Shown here: positions 48,596 through 58,210 of the stretch, piece by piece
Layout: the number at the start of each line of letters is the position of its first letter
Numbering within the stretch: the stretch's first letter is position 1
Source of the DNA: Pseudactinotalea sp. HY158
Lineage (GTDB): Bacteria > Actinomycetota > Actinomycetes > Actinomycetales > Beutenbergiaceae
Assembly: GCF_009660225.1 (NCBI RefSeq)
Contig: NZ_CP045920.1
Location: 2,988,079 to 3,052,078 of the forward strand
Reading direction: 5' to 3'
DNA length: 64,000 bases
Position numbers and translations under genes: made by a program
Notes under the pieces: generated by a model
The model's input: only the letters and a program-made list of their open reading frames with translations
Database searches by the model: none
Told to the model about the DNA's origin: nothing

Positions 48596-50317
48596 ATGCA
48601 CAGCACACAGGAGCAGACCTCACCGTCGCAGGCGCCGGGGGCATCGTTCTTCTCGTCGATCCGCCGGTCCGGGATCGTTCGCACTCAGAACCGGTGGGGC
48701 GGCGGCGTGGCCGGCGGGCTCGCCCGGCGGTTCAACATCGATCCCGCGATCATGCGCGGGGTCTTCGTGATCGTGACGCTCTTCAGCGGCGTGGGCCTGC
48801 TCGTGTACGGGCTGTGCTGGGCGCTGCTGCCGGAGGAGACCGACGGGCGGATCCACCTGGAGGAGGCGATGTCCGGGCGCTTCGACGCCGCCCTTGCCGC
48901 GGCGGGTGCGGCCCTCGTGATCGGGCTCGCCCGGCCGGGGCTGTGGTTCGCCCCGTTCGGGGGCAGCGGCGCGTGGGGGATCTTCATCGCGATCATCGCC
49001 GTAGGCGCGGTCGTCGCCCTCGTCGCGGTGGCCCGGTCGCGCTCGTCGGACGGGGACGGGGCGGGCGCTTCCGGGCCGGGCGCTTCCGGGCCGACGGGAG
49101 CGACGGGCGGGCCACCGGGGCAGGAGGGTGCCGGGGCACCAGCGGCCACGGCGGAACCCACCGCGCACACCGGGGCGGTGGCGATCTCCGAGACCAGGGC
49201 GTTGCCGGTGGCGTCCGCGGCGGCAGGCCGCTCGGAGCCGGAGATGGACACGTCTCGGCGGGTGACCGAGGACCCCGCGCCCATGGCGCCGACCGAACGG
49301 TTCGAGGCTGCCCGGGCGGGGGCGGCACCCACGGAGCAGCTCGCGCCGGTGTCCTCGGATCCGGCAGCCACCGAGAAGTTGGGGGCGGGACCGGCGGCGG
49401 CCGGTCCCGCCGGTGCGACCGATGCCGCACCGCCGTTGTGGAGCGGGCAGCCCCGGCCGTATCCCCAGGCTCCCCCGCAGGCCGACCCGACCGCCCCGAC
49501 CGGACAAACAGGGCCGACCGGGCCGAGCGGGCCAACCGGGCCGTGGGGGCAGTACCGGGCGCCGATGCCGTCGCGCCGCCGCACTTCGCGGCCGGGCTAT
49601 CGACTCGTGCTGCTGGGCCTCGCGGGGGTGTTCCTCGTGCTCGCAGGCGTCCTGCTCGCATGGTTCAGCGGATACGTCTCGATGGCGATGCCGCCGCTGG
49701 TCATGGCCGGCGGCTCGCTCGTCGCCGTCGGCGTGGTCGTCACGATCGCCGGCCTGCTCGGGCGGAGGGGCGGCCTGCTCTCGCTCGTGTCGGTCGTCGG
49801 GCTCGTCGTCGCCGGAGGCCTCGTGATCGGCGGCTTCGACAACTACGGGTCGGGGGCCCTCACGTGGGACTCCAGCCGCACGATCGCCCACGCCCCCGCC
49901 ACGTATCAGGTGACCGACCGGGCCGATCTCGAACGCTTCGAGGCCTGGTACTCGCAGAATTCCAGTGGACCGACCGTCCTCGACTTCACGACGGCAGCCT
50001 CATCGGTCGATGAGGCGGGCCTCGATCTCGGCAGCATCGCGCTCCCGCCGGGCGCATCGCTCGACCTGCGAATCCCGGCCGACGTGCCCTTCGACGTCCG
50101 GGTCACCGGCGAGAACGCGTGGGTGGATGCGTGGGACCTCTCCGGAGTGAGGGCTCACGCCACCCGCGCGGTGCAGAACTGGGGCCCGGAGCAATGGGTC
50201 CTCGGCGCCGGCGGCAGTCTCGATTTCACCTCGGCCCTCGTGGGCGAGCCACTCCGGCTGCACCTCGACGCGCCCGAGTCCGCGATCAGTATCCAGTTCG
50301 TACAGGAGCAGTCATGA
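48596..50317 (+). CDS. PspC domain protein with LiaF-like C-terminal region
   Basis: The 573-aa membrane protein starts with a cytoplasmic tail and a PspC domain (NRWGGGVAGGLARRFNIDPAIMRGVFVIVTLFSGVGLLVYGLCWALLPEE). Two more membrane segments, a long low-complexity linker (about 160-335) ending in collagen-like GQTGPTGPSGPTGPWG, further hydrophobic segments, and a C-terminal beta-rich domain follow (SSVDEAGLDLGSIALPPGASLDLRIPADVPFDVRVTGENAWVDAW), like the adhesin/LiaF fold. It is divergent from the PspC-kinase and precedes a coupled membrane protein gene. Confidence 0.88.
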   Translation: MHSTQEQTSPSQAPGASFFSSIRRSGIVRTQNRWGGGVAGGLARRFNIDPAIMRGVFVIVTLFSGVGLLVYGLCWALLPEETDGRIHLEEAMSGRFDAALAAAGAALVIGLARPGLWFAPFGGSGAWGIFIAIIAVGAVVALVAVARSRSSDGDGAGASGPGASGPTGATGGPPGQEGAGAPAATAEPTAHTGAVAISETRALPVASAAAGRSEPEMDTSRRVTEDPAPMAPTERFEAARAGAAPTEQLAPVSSDPAATEKLGAGPAAAGPAGATDAAPPLWSGQPRPYPQAPPQADPTAPTGQTGPTGPSGPTGPWGQYRAPMPSRRRTSRPGYRLVLLGLAGVFLVLAGVLLAWFSGYVSMAMPPLVMAGGSLVAVGVVVTIAGLLGRRGGLLSLVSVVGLVVAGGLVIGGFDNYGSGALTWDSSRTIAHAPATYQVTDRADLERFEAWYSQNSSGPTVLDFTTAASSVDEAGLDLGSIALPPGASLDLRIPADVPFDVRVTGENAWVDAWDLSGVRAHATRAVQNWGPEQWVLGAGGSLDFTSALVGEPLRLHLDAPESAISIQFVQEQS

Positions 50318-50901
50318 CCAGCAGCCCGAACGCGACCGTACCGACGAACGATGGTCCGAACGACGCAGCAGGGAGTCCGACGGCGGCGAAGCGGCGCACC
50401 CCGCGTGCCGGGATCCGCAGCACCACGGTGGTCTGGGGGCTGCTACTCATCGCCGGTGGCGTGCTCGTGGCGGCCCTCGGCCTCGGCTACCGGCTCGACG
50501 CGATCACGTTCACGGTGATCGTGAGCGCCGGACTCGGCGTCGCCCTGTTGCTGCTGGCGATCCTGCCGCGCCGGGCGCCCCGGGCGACCGTCACGGTGTA
50601 CGAGCCGTGGCCCACCGAGGGCCCAGGTGTCATGCCGGCGGCCGGGTCGGGCGGATTCGTCGCCCCCGCCGCGACCGGCGGCGTATCGGGGATGGACGAC
50701 GCACCCGACCCACTCGACTCTGCACCGGCGGCACCGGCGGCGGCACCGACGGAGCCGCCCACGACCGCGGCGCAGCCCGATCAGTCGACGATCGAATTCC
50801 CGCGCTCCGGCCACGAGCCGCCCCCCGACGACGCCACGGCGACTTCGGCCGGACACCCCACCGGCGACGACTGGTGGGATCCGAGCGCCAAGCGCGACTA
50901 G
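50314..50901 (+). CDS. Membrane protein coupled to the PspC gene
   Basis: The 195-aa protein starts at an ATG overlapping the upstream stop (ATGA). It has a polar N-terminus, two membrane segments (TTVVWGLLLIAGGVLVAALGLGYRL, TFTVIVSAGLGVALLLLAILP) and a long Ala/Pro/Thr-rich cytoplasmic tail ending DDWWDPSAKRD. It was not assigned to a named family. Operon position points to a role in the same envelope-stress module. Confidence 0.8.
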   Translation: MTSSPNATVPTNDGPNDAAGSPTAAKRRTPRAGIRSTTVVWGLLLIAGGVLVAALGLGYRLDAITFTVIVSAGLGVALLLLAILPRRAPRATVTVYEPWPTEGPGVMPAAGSGGFVAPAATGGVSGMDDAPDPLDSAPAAPAAAPTEPPTTAAQPDQSTIEFPRSGHEPPPDDATATSAGHPTGDDWWDPSAKRD

Positions 50902-51100
50902 CCCTTGTCCTCGCGGCCTCCCCACCCGGGCCGGTTCCAGTGGCGCGACGTCGCCATCGGGTGATCGGCCTCCTGCTGCTTCCGGCTACTCGACGCGATC
51001 GCGAGACTTCTCGGGAATTTCTTCGACTTGTTTCCCCGGCAGTGTTCCTGGGTGCCCTTGGGCGGTTGGGGCCGGGGGAATGTCGGTGGTCGCTGAGACC

Positions 51101-54100
51101 ATGATTGGTATGGAACTTCAGCAGCTGGTGGGCGAGGTGGGCGATGATGCCGGCCTGGTCGCTCGGCTGCGTCAGGGCCGCGATACCGTGGATCGGGTCA
51201 AGTTGGAGCAGCTCGCGTTGGCGGCGACGTGGGTGCAGTGGCATCCGTTCGTCATCGCCGATGACTATGACGGCGATGAGGACCTGGCCGGTGCGCCGCG
51301 GCTCGTGGCCGAACGCGCCCGTGCCCGCAACGCGATCTGGGAGCGGGAGGGCCACGTGGTCACCCCGGCCACGACCGGATCCGGCACCGGGGCCGGATCC
51401 GACTCCGGGGCCGGCGCGGGTGCCATGGGCTCTGATTCGATGGATGCCCCGGCGGCCGCCACCACGTCGTCCTCCTCCAGCGAGTCCGCCACCGGCGGTG
51501 ACGCCACCGCCGCGTGTGCCGATCCCGCGCCCTCGGCCAGTGGCACGCTTGCAGGTGCTTCCTCCTCTCCCGCGGCCGGCGAGCCGGCCACCTCCAGCTC
51601 CGCGGCCTCCGGCTTCACCACCTCTGAATCCGCCACGACCGGATCCGGCTCCGGGGCCGGGGTCTCGGGGTTCGTGGCCTCGGGTGGTGAGCACGGGGCC
51701 GATCTGGGGGTCGATCCGGGCACGGGGGTGCGGGGGTTGTGGACGGTGGAGGAGTTCTCGATCTCGACGTTCGCGACCGCGGCCGGGATGGGTCTGGGCG
51801 CGGCCGAGCGGCTGCTGCTGGAGGCCGAGCAGTTGCGGGTGCGGCTACCGCGCCTGTTCGCCCGGACCATGGCCGGGCGGACGCGGGTGTGGCGGGCCCG
51901 GACCCTCGCCCGGGCGACCCTGTTCCTCTCGGAAGAGGCATGTGACTACGTCGATGCCCAACTCGACCTCGTGCCCTTGAACTTCGGGCAGGCCCAGCTC
52001 GATGGCCTGATCAAGCGGGCCCTGATCGAGCACATGCCCGAGGAGTACGAAGACCTCGAGGAACGCTTCGCCGCGCCACCGGCACGAGACGTCGTGTTCA
52101 AGCACGCACGCGACGGGACCGGGGACACGAGCGTGCAGGCCGTCCTGCCCGTCGTGGAGGGCCGCATCCTCGAAGACGTCATCGACCACCTCGCCGCCAC
52201 CCTCACCGCCCAGGGCTGGAAGCTGACCGCGGGCGAGTTGCGCTCCTACGCCATGGGCGACCTCGCCCGGCTCCGCTACGACGGCCAACACCCCCTCACC
52301 CCACCCGAGACCCCCACCAGCGAGCCGAACAGTGGGCCGACCGGTGCCCAGCTGCCCGGCAGACCACCCGACGGGCCGAACGATGGGCCGGCAGGGCCGA
52401 GCCGGTGTGGGGATCCGAACTGCACCGGCAACCGCCACGACGACGACCCGGTGACCACCGCCAGCCCGGTGACCACGGGCGTCCCGGTGACCACGGGCGT
52501 CCCGGTGACCACGGGCGTCCCGGTGACCACGGGTGGGGCGGGTGTGCCGCGTGGCAAGATCTTGATGTACTTGCACGTCCAGGCCCGTGACCTGTTCCCC
52601 TTCGGCATCCCGAACACCGGCCCACCACCACCGCCGACACCCGGCGGCGCCGGAGGTGCCGGAGCTGCGGGAGCCGATCACGGCGATGACGCCGCCGGCA
52701 GGCCCGCCACGCGCGCATCCGGGCCCCCGACCGGGCCGACCGGGCCGCTGACCGAGCCCACCGAGCCGACTGGGTCGCCTGGGCCGCTGACTGGGTCGTC
52801 GTTGGGGATTGATCCCGGCCGGTTGCGGCGGACGCCGGTGCGTATCGAGGCCCGCGGCATCCCGGCCGGCACGTTCATCAGCGCCGCCGAACTCGCCCCG
52901 ATGTTCTACCGGCCATCCGCGCTCACCCCGCACGGACGCCCCTGCACCGGTGACTGCCTCACCCGGCCCACCGGCCCGCCCGACGGCCCGCCCGCGGGCC
53001 CGATCCTCGACCGGCGCAGGCACCGATCTGACAGCAGCCGATCTGGCAGCAGCCGATCTGGCGGCATTGAGGGGACAGCCCTGCCCGGAACCGGCGGGAC
53101 CGACAGCACAGGTGTGTCCACCGCTCCCGGATCCGTCGAGGTCGCCGCCGAGGCCGGCGAGACCGTCCGGCCCGGAACCGGCGAGACCGACACCACAGGT
53201 GTGTCCACCACTCCCGGATCCACCGTAGTCGCCGCCGGGGCCGGCGAGACCATCCTGCTCGGGGCGTCGGCCGGCAGCCCCGGCTCCGGTGCTGCCGGTG
53301 CTACGGGTGCTACGGGTGCTGTCGGTGCTACGGGTGCGGCCGGTAGCGGGTTGGCGTGTTTCGCGCCGGAGATCATCGTTCGTCCGGTCCTGGACCTGGA
53401 CGAGCCACTCGCCACGGACTGCTACACCCCGTCCGAGCGGCTGCGTGAACAACTCGTCCTGGCCGAGGATCGATGCGCCTTCCCCTGGTGTACCCGCACC
53501 GCCCGCGCCTGCGACCTGGACCATATCCAGGCCTGGCACACCACCCGGCCCCGCACCGGCCCGAACGCCGGCGCCGAGGTCGCCACCGGCGGGGCGACCT
53601 GCCTGTGCAACCTCGCCCCGCTGTGTCGGGCGCATCACCGGCTCAAGACCCACGCCCGCGCCGCCGCCGCGTCCCACGGCCGGCACGCGGCCTGGACCTA
53701 CGTCAAACTCGATACCGGCACCTACCTGTGGACCGGCCCCCACGGCCTCCGGCTCCTACGCACCCCGTGGGGCACCTACGACACCCAGAACACCGGCATC
53801 CAGAACACCGACATCCACGAACCAGACGAGCCGGGTCAGACGAGCAAGACGAGCGACCACCGTGACTCGAACGGTCCGAACGGCGTGGACGGCGTGGGCG
53901 GCCCGAACGACCCGACCGACCTGACCGGCTCGAACGGTCCGACCGGCGTGGGCGGCTCGACCGGCCCGACCGGCCCGACCGACTCAATCGGCACGACCGA
54001 CGCAACCGGCGCGACCGGCGCAACCGGTGCGACCGGCGTGGGCGGCGCGAGCGAACGGTCCGCGAACGGGGCGATGTCCCCGCAGCGGGAACGGGCGAAC

Positions 54101-54256
54101 CGGGCCCACTGGTCCGAGGCCACCCTCGAGAACCGGGACATCCTCGAGGCCTGCAACCACGACATCATCAAGAGAGCCGACCAGGCCCGCGCCGCCAGAC
54201 GCCTAGCAGAAGAGGCCGCAGCCGACGCCTGCCGACTCGACGAACCACCCTTCTGA
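51101..54256 (+). CDS. DUF222/HNH endonuclease (13E12-repeat type), unusually long
   Basis: The 1051-aa protein belongs to the DUF222-HNH group (the '13E12 repeat' proteins of actinobacteria), usually about 400-600 aa. DUF222 is split: MELQQLVGEVGDDAGLVARL... at the start, then a low-complexity insert of about 110 residues, then TVEEFSISTFATAAGMGLGAAERLLLEAEQL through the helical region to RLRYDGQHPL. Long inserts rich in Gly, Pro and Thr follow, including VTTGVP repeats and GATGATGA. The HNH domain (LVLAEDRCAFPWCTRTARACDLDHIQAWHT...NLAPLCRAHHRLKTHAR) has its metal-binding Cys and His. The start could also be ATG 51110. Some 200 Gly/Thr-rich and charged residues follow HNH. Confidence 0.85.
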   Translation: MIGMELQQLVGEVGDDAGLVARLRQGRDTVDRVKLEQLALAATWVQWHPFVIADDYDGDEDLAGAPRLVAERARARNAIWEREGHVVTPATTGSGTGAGSDSGAGAGAMGSDSMDAPAAATTSSSSSESATGGDATAACADPAPSASGTLAGASSSPAAGEPATSSSAASGFTTSESATTGSGSGAGVSGFVASGGEHGADLGVDPGTGVRGLWTVEEFSISTFATAAGMGLGAAERLLLEAEQLRVRLPRLFARTMAGRTRVWRARTLARATLFLSEEACDYVDAQLDLVPLNFGQAQLDGLIKRALIEHMPEEYEDLEERFAAPPARDVVFKHARDGTGDTSVQAVLPVVEGRILEDVIDHLAATLTAQGWKLTAGELRSYAMGDLARLRYDGQHPLTPPETPTSEPNSGPTGAQLPGRPPDGPNDGPAGPSRCGDPNCTGNRHDDDPVTTASPVTTGVPVTTGVPVTTGVPVTTGGAGVPRGKILMYLHVQARDLFPFGIPNTGPPPPPTPGGAGGAGAAGADHGDDAAGRPATRASGPPTGPTGPLTEPTEPTGSPGPLTGSSLGIDPGRLRRTPVRIEARGIPAGTFISAAELAPMFYRPSALTPHGRPCTGDCLTRPTGPPDGPPAGPILDRRRHRSDSSRSGSSRSGGIEGTALPGTGGTDSTGVSTAPGSVEVAAEAGETVRPGTGETDTTGVSTTPGSTVVAAGAGETILLGASAGSPGSGAAGATGATGAVGATGAAGSGLACFAPEIIVRPVLDLDEPLATDCYTPSERLREQLVLAEDRCAFPWCTRTARACDLDHIQAWHTTRPRTGPNAGAEVATGGATCLCNLAPLCRAHHRLKTHARAAAASHGRHAAWTYVKLDTGTYLWTGPHGLRLLRTPWGTYDTQNTGIQNTDIHEPDEPGQTSKTSDHRDSNGPNGVDGVGGPNDPTDLTGSNGPTGVGGSTGPTGPTDSIGTTDATGATGATGATGVGGASERSANGAMSPQRERANRAHWSEATLENRDILEACNHDIIKRADQARAARRLAEEAAADACRLDEPPF
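52448..52537. repeat. Five 18-bp tandem repeats in the DUF222/HNH gene
   Basis: CCGGTGACCACGGGCGTC recurs at 52448, 52466, 52484, 52502 and 52520; the three middle units are identical and encode VTTGVP. Confidence 0.85.
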
Positions 54257-54292
54257 CCACGCCGGTCCCGGAGCGCCGAGCCCCTCGCGGCC

Positions 54293-55075
54293 TCAGGAGC
54301 GGCCTTCCGCGTCTTCCGCGCGCAACGCATCCATCGTCCGGCGGGGGCCGGTGAGCACACCGCCGTCGACGGGCAGCGTGATACCGGTGATCCACGAGGC
54401 GTCCTCGGAGAGGAGGAAGGCGATCGCCGCAGCGATGTCCTCCGGCTCCCCGAGCCGGCCGAGCGGATAGAGGGGGATGAGCGGGTCGGGCCCGCCGACC
54501 TCGTCCCACACCCGGGTCCGGACCGTCCCGGGCGCCACGACGTTGGCCCGGATCCCCCGTGGCCCCAACTCCGCCGCGAGGTTGCGCGCGAACGACACGA
54601 GCCCGGCCTTCGCCGCGGAGTAGGCGTCCTCACCGAAGGCCGCGAGCCCGTTGACCGAGCTGACGAACACGATCGCGCCACTGTCCCCCAGGTACGGCAC
54701 GCCGGCCCGCACGAGCCGCATCGCCCCGCCGAGGTTGAGGTCGACCGCCCAGTTCCAGTCCTCGTCGGTCATGCCCTCGGCCACGCTCGGTCCACGCCGG
54801 GCCGCCCCGGCCACGTTCACGAGGAAGTCCAGCGCCCCAACCGCCGCCACCGCATCGATTAGTGCGCAGTCGACGGTCGCCGTCTCGGTCATGTCGCATT
54901 CGACCACGACCGCGCCGGGCAGGTCCGCGGCCACGTCCCGCGCCGCCCCCACATCGACATCGGCCAGCACCACGCGGGCACCCTCCGCGGTCAGGCGGCG
55001 CGCGGTGGCGGCCCCGATCCCGTGCGCGGCACCGGTGACGACCGCGGTCCTGCCTGCGAATCGGCTCGCGTCCAT
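54293..55075 (-). CDS. Short-chain dehydrogenase/reductase
   Basis: The 260-aa SDR has the NAD(P)-binding motif AVVTGAAHGIGAATARRL (T-G-x3-G-x-G), ADVDVG after the second strand, NVAGAARRG, catalytic Ser in VFVSSVNG, and the Y-x3-K active site in AYSAAKAGLVSFARNLAAEL. The acidic ADVD segment suggests NAD. Substrate unknown. ATG 55075 has GGGAGG upstream and a TAGGTT box further up. Confidence 0.9.
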   Translation of the reverse strand: MDASRFAGRTAVVTGAAHGIGAATARRLTAEGARVVLADVDVGAARDVAADLPGAVVVECDMTETATVDCALIDAVAAVGALDFLVNVAGAARRGPSVAEGMTDEDWNWAVDLNLGGAMRLVRAGVPYLGDSGAIVFVSSVNGLAAFGEDAYSAAKAGLVSFARNLAAELGPRGIRANVVAPGTVRTRVWDEVGGPDPLIPLYPLGRLGEPEDIAAAIAFLLSEDASWITGITLPVDGGVLTGPRRTMDALRAEDAEGRS

Positions 55076-55163
55076 GCGGCCTCCCTTCCAGTGAGGGAAA
55101 CCTACCCGACCCGGTGAGGCGTGTGCGTCACATCGCCGCAGCCCCCGGCGGGCCGCACCCGCC

Positions 55164-56723
55164 TCACTCCCACTCGATCGTGCCCGGCGGCTTGCTGGTC
55201 ACGTCGAGCACGACCCGGTTCACGTCGGGCACCTCGTTGGTGATCCGGTTGGAGATCTGGGCGAGCAGGTCGTACGGCAGGCGCGACCAGTCGGCGGTCA
55301 TCGCATCCTCCGAGCTCACGGGCCGCAGCACGATCGGGTGGCCGTAGGTGCGCCCGTCCCCCTGCACACCGACGGAGCGCACGTCGGCGAGCAGCACGAC
55401 CGGGCACTGCCAGATCTCCCGGTCGAGGCCGGCCTTCGTCAGTTCGGCGCGCACGATCGCGTCGGCCGCGCGCAGCGTCGTCAGCCCCTCGCGGGTGACC
55501 TCGCCGACGATCCGGATGCCGAGCCCCGGCCCGGGGAACGGCTGGCGCCAGACGATGCCGTCCGGCACACCGAGCTCGAGGCCGACCTGGCGCACCTCGT
55601 CCTTGAACAGCTGCCGCAGCGGCTCCACCAGCGAGAACTGCAGGTCGTCCGGCAGGCCGCCCACGTTGTGGTGGGACTTGATGTTCGCGGCGCCCTCGCC
55701 GCCGCCGGACTCGACCACGTCCGGGTAGAGCGTGCCCTGAACGAGGAACTTCACGTCCTCCCCGCCGCTCACGAGGTCGCGCGCGGCGGCCTCGAAGGCG
55801 CGGATGAACTCGCGCCCGATGATCTTGCGCTTGGTCTCCGGGTCCGTCACCCCGGCGAGCGCGTCGAGGAAGGTGTCGGAGGCGTCGCGCACCATGAGCT
55901 TGACGCCCGTGGCGGCCACGAAGTCCTGCTCCACCTGCTCGGCCTCACCGGTGCGCAACAGGCCGTGGTCCACGAACACGCACGTGAGCTGGTCGCCGAC
56001 GGCCCGCTGCACGAGCGCTGCGGCGACCGAGGAGTCGACGCCGCCGGACAGCCCGCAGATGACCTTCGCGTCCCCGACCTGGGCGCGGATGGCCGCGACC
56101 TGCTCGGCGATGACGTTCGCCGCGGTCCAGTCCGGGCTCAGGCCCGCGCCGCGGTAGAGGAAGTTCTCCAGGGTCGCCTGCCCGGCCTCGGAGTGGAGCA
56201 CCTCCGGGTGCCACTGCACGCCGAAGAGCCGCCGCTCCCGATCCTCGAACGCGGCGACGGGCGCGCCCTCGCTCGAGGCGAGCACCTCGAATCCGTCCGG
56301 GGCGCGGGTCACGGCGTCGCCGTGGGACATCCACGCGAGCGGGCATGCGGGCGAGCCCTCGAGCAGCGTGCCCGGCTCGGCCACGGTCACCTCGGTGCGC
56401 CCGTACTCGCGCCGGCCGGTCTCGGTCACGGTGCCGCCGAGTGCCGCGGCCATGGTCTGGAAGCCGTAACAGATCCCGAGCACGGGCACGCCGGCCTCGA
56501 ACAGCGCCGGGTCGATCCCGGGCGCGCCCTCGGCGTACACCGATGCCGGCCCGCCCGAGAGGATGATGGCCGCGGGATCCCTCGCGAGGATCGCCTCGGC
56601 GCTCAGCGTGTGGGGGACGACCTCGGAATACACCCGGGCCTCGCGCACGCGGCGCGCGATGAGCTGGGCGTACTGGGCGCCGAAGTCGACGACGAGGACA
56701 GGGCGGGGCAGAGCAGCGGTCAC
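55164..56723 (-). CDS. guaA: GMP synthase (glutamine-hydrolysing)
   Basis: GuaA aminates XMP to GMP. The 519-aa protein has the class I amidotransferase domain with catalytic Cys in [13 protein letters not shown] and His-Glu in [12 protein letters not shown]. The ATP pyrophosphatase domain carries the P-loop [14 protein letters not shown], and the dimerisation domain ends in [41 protein letters not shown] 56723 has a TATCCT box six bases above. It continues from IMP made by PurH. Confidence 0.96.
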   Translation of the reverse strand: MTAALPRPVLVVDFGAQYAQLIARRVREARVYSEVVPHTLSAEAILARDPAAIILSGGPASVYAEGAPGIDPALFEAGVPVLGICYGFQTMAAALGGTVTETGRREYGRTEVTVAEPGTLLEGSPACPLAWMSHGDAVTRAPDGFEVLASSEGAPVAAFEDRERRLFGVQWHPEVLHSEAGQATLENFLYRGAGLSPDWTAANVIAEQVAAIRAQVGDAKVICGLSGGVDSSVAAALVQRAVGDQLTCVFVDHGLLRTGEAEQVEQDFVAATGVKLMVRDASDTFLDALAGVTDPETKRKIIGREFIRAFEAAARDLVSGGEDVKFLVQGTLYPDVVESGGGEGAANIKSHHNVGGLPDDLQFSLVEPLRQLFKDEVRQVGLELGVPDGIVWRQPFPGPGLGIRIVGEVTREGLTTLRAADAIVRAELTKAGLDREIWQCPVVLLADVRSVGVQGDGRTYGHPIVLRPVSSEDAMTADWSRLPYDLLAQISNRITNEVPDVNRVVLDVTSKPPGTIEWE

Positions 56724-56729
56724 CGGTCA

Positions 56730-56735
56730 AGGATA
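56730..56735 (-). promoter_or_regulatory. -10 box TATCCT, leaderless guaA promoter
   Basis: On the minus strand TATCCT is six bases before the guaA GTG with no ribosome binding site. Confidence 0.5.
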
Positions 56736-56754
56736 GGGGACGACGCAGCTCGCC

Positions 56755-57153
56755 TCACGCGGGTCGGCGCGCCTCGAGCGTCGTGTTCACCCAGTGGCTC
56801 GTGCGGGTCTCCATGACGAACGAGAGCACGGGCACGACGCCGCCGGCGACGAGCGCGAGAATCCGCCCGACCGACCACTTCATCCGGCTCCACAGGTCGA
56901 AGACGGCGATGAGGTAGACGACGTAGATCCAGCCGTGGATGAACGGCACCCACGCCCCGATGACGGGCTTCGCCGACCCCTGCTCGTCGAGGCCGGCCGC
57001 GTGGAACACGTATTTGAGCACCATCTCCAGGCACAGCAGCAGGAGCATCCCGCCGGTGACGAAGGCCATGACCCGGTAGCGGGCGAAGGCGGAGCGGTCC
57101 TTCTGTTCGGCGATCCGGGTGACGTCGGCGGGGTCGGAAACGGGAGAGGTCAT
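56755..57153 (-). CDS. DUF3817 family membrane protein
   Basis: The 132-aa protein has three membrane segments (RYRVMAFVTGGMLLLLCLEMVLKY, WVPFIHGWIYVVYLIAVFDLW, GRILALVAGGVVPVLSFVMETRT) and the HGWIYVVYL and FVMETRT blocks of DUF3817, an actinobacterial family often encoded beside guaA, as here. Function unknown. SURF1 lies just upstream with a 10-base gap. Confidence 0.88.
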   Translation of the reverse strand: MTSPVSDPADVTRIAEQKDRSAFARYRVMAFVTGGMLLLLCLEMVLKYVFHAAGLDEQGSAKPVIGAWVPFIHGWIYVVYLIAVFDLWSRMKWSVGRILALVAGGVVPVLSFVMETRTSHWVNTTLEARRPA

Positions 57154-57163
57154 GGGTCCATTC

Positions 57164-58057
57164 TCACGGTCGTGCGGGTGGGGTCACAACGAGCGGGTCG
57201 CGGGCGGCCTCCGGCGGGCCGGCTGCTCCGGCGTCGTCGTCGGCGGCGGCAGCAGCAGCGGCGAGGTCGCGGGCCTCGTCGCGGACCATGCGCCACCAGA
57301 TGAGCACGGCGAATCCGCCGAAGATGAACCATTCGCCGGCATAGGCGAGGTTCTGCAGGTTGAGGCCGCCGCCGGAGAGGGTGGGCACGGCGACGTCGTC
57401 GAGCGGGGGCAGGCCGGCGGGATCGGGCACGGCCGGGTCGGATTCGGCGAGCACGATGAAGCCGGAGTAGATCGGGGTGGACCATTCGTTCACGAGCTGG
57501 GCGGAGCTGACCGCCCCGATCTCGTCGCCGTCGACCGGGTCGCCCACGGCCTGGGAGCCGTCGAGGTAGCCGATCGCCTCGACCCGGGTGCCCTCGGCGT
57601 TCAGGTAGGCCGGGTCGGTCTCGGCGACCCAGCCGCGCACGACCGGCAGCACGGCGCCGCCGTCGGTGCGCAGCCCGGAGAGCACCCAGTAGCCGCTGGT
57701 CCACAGGTCCGTGTTCTCCGGGTCGGCCGGGTCGACCCGGAACTGCCCCGGCACGAAGAACTCGGGGCCGATGTAGGTGCCGGCCACGTGCACCCGGCGC
57801 CCGACCATCTCCTGGGTGAAGTGGGTCTGCGGCTCGGCGATGTCGCCGATCGGCACGGGCGCTGCCTGCTCGCGCGCGGCGAGCTCGGCGGCCTGGCCCT
57901 GTTCGGCGCGGGCGACGGCCCGGTCGAGCTGCCAGGCCCCGAGCCGGACGCACACGGCCGCGGCGGCGAGGATCACCACGAGCAGGACGAGCATCCGCCG
58001 GGTGAGCGCCGCCTGACGCCAATGCTTCCCGCTCGGGCGCGGGGACGGTTCTGACAC
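57164..58057 (-). CDS. SURF1 family protein
   Basis: SURF1 proteins help assemble cytochrome c oxidase. The 297-aa protein has the two-segment layout: an N-terminal membrane helix (MLVLLVVILAAAAVCVRLGAWQLDRAV, with the conserved LGxWQLDR), a large external domain (HVAGTYIGPEFFVPG, WVLSGLRTDGGAVLPVVRGWV), and a C-terminal helix (LAYAGEWFIFGGFAVLIWWRMV). The GTG start has a TACAGT box six bases above. No oxidase genes are in the window. Confidence 0.9.
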   Translation of the reverse strand: MSEPSPRPSGKHWRQAALTRRMLVLLVVILAAAAVCVRLGAWQLDRAVARAEQGQAAELAAREQAAPVPIGDIAEPQTHFTQEMVGRRVHVAGTYIGPEFFVPGQFRVDPADPENTDLWTSGYWVLSGLRTDGGAVLPVVRGWVAETDPAYLNAEGTRVEAIGYLDGSQAVGDPVDGDEIGAVSSAQLVNEWSTPIYSGFIVLAESDPAVPDPAGLPPLDDVAVPTLSGGGLNLQNLAYAGEWFIFGGFAVLIWWRMVRDEARDLAAAAAAADDDAGAAGPPEAARDPLVVTPPARP

Positions 58058-58063
58058 GCCCCT

Positions 58064-58069
58064 ACTGTA
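58064..58069 (-). promoter_or_regulatory. -10 box TACAGT, leaderless SURF1 promoter
   Basis: On the minus strand TACAGT is six bases before GTG 58057 with no ribosome binding site. Confidence 0.5.
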
Positions 58070-58126
58070 CGTCGACCCCCTGGGCGTCTAGGCCCTGTGG
58101 CCCGCCCCCCGCCGGCCGCCGCGCCC

Positions 58127-58132
58127 TAGGAT
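58127..58132 (+). promoter_or_regulatory. Candidate -10 box of the pta-ackA operon
   Basis: TAGGAT lies 78 bases before the pta ATG; GGAGGGACC precedes the start, so this transcript would have a leader. Confidence 0.35.
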
Positions 58133-58210
58133 CGACCTGGGACCGGCCACCATCCACGGCCGGGGCCCGCCGTCGTTCGACCCGCCCACCCGACCTGGAG
58201 GGACCAGCAC

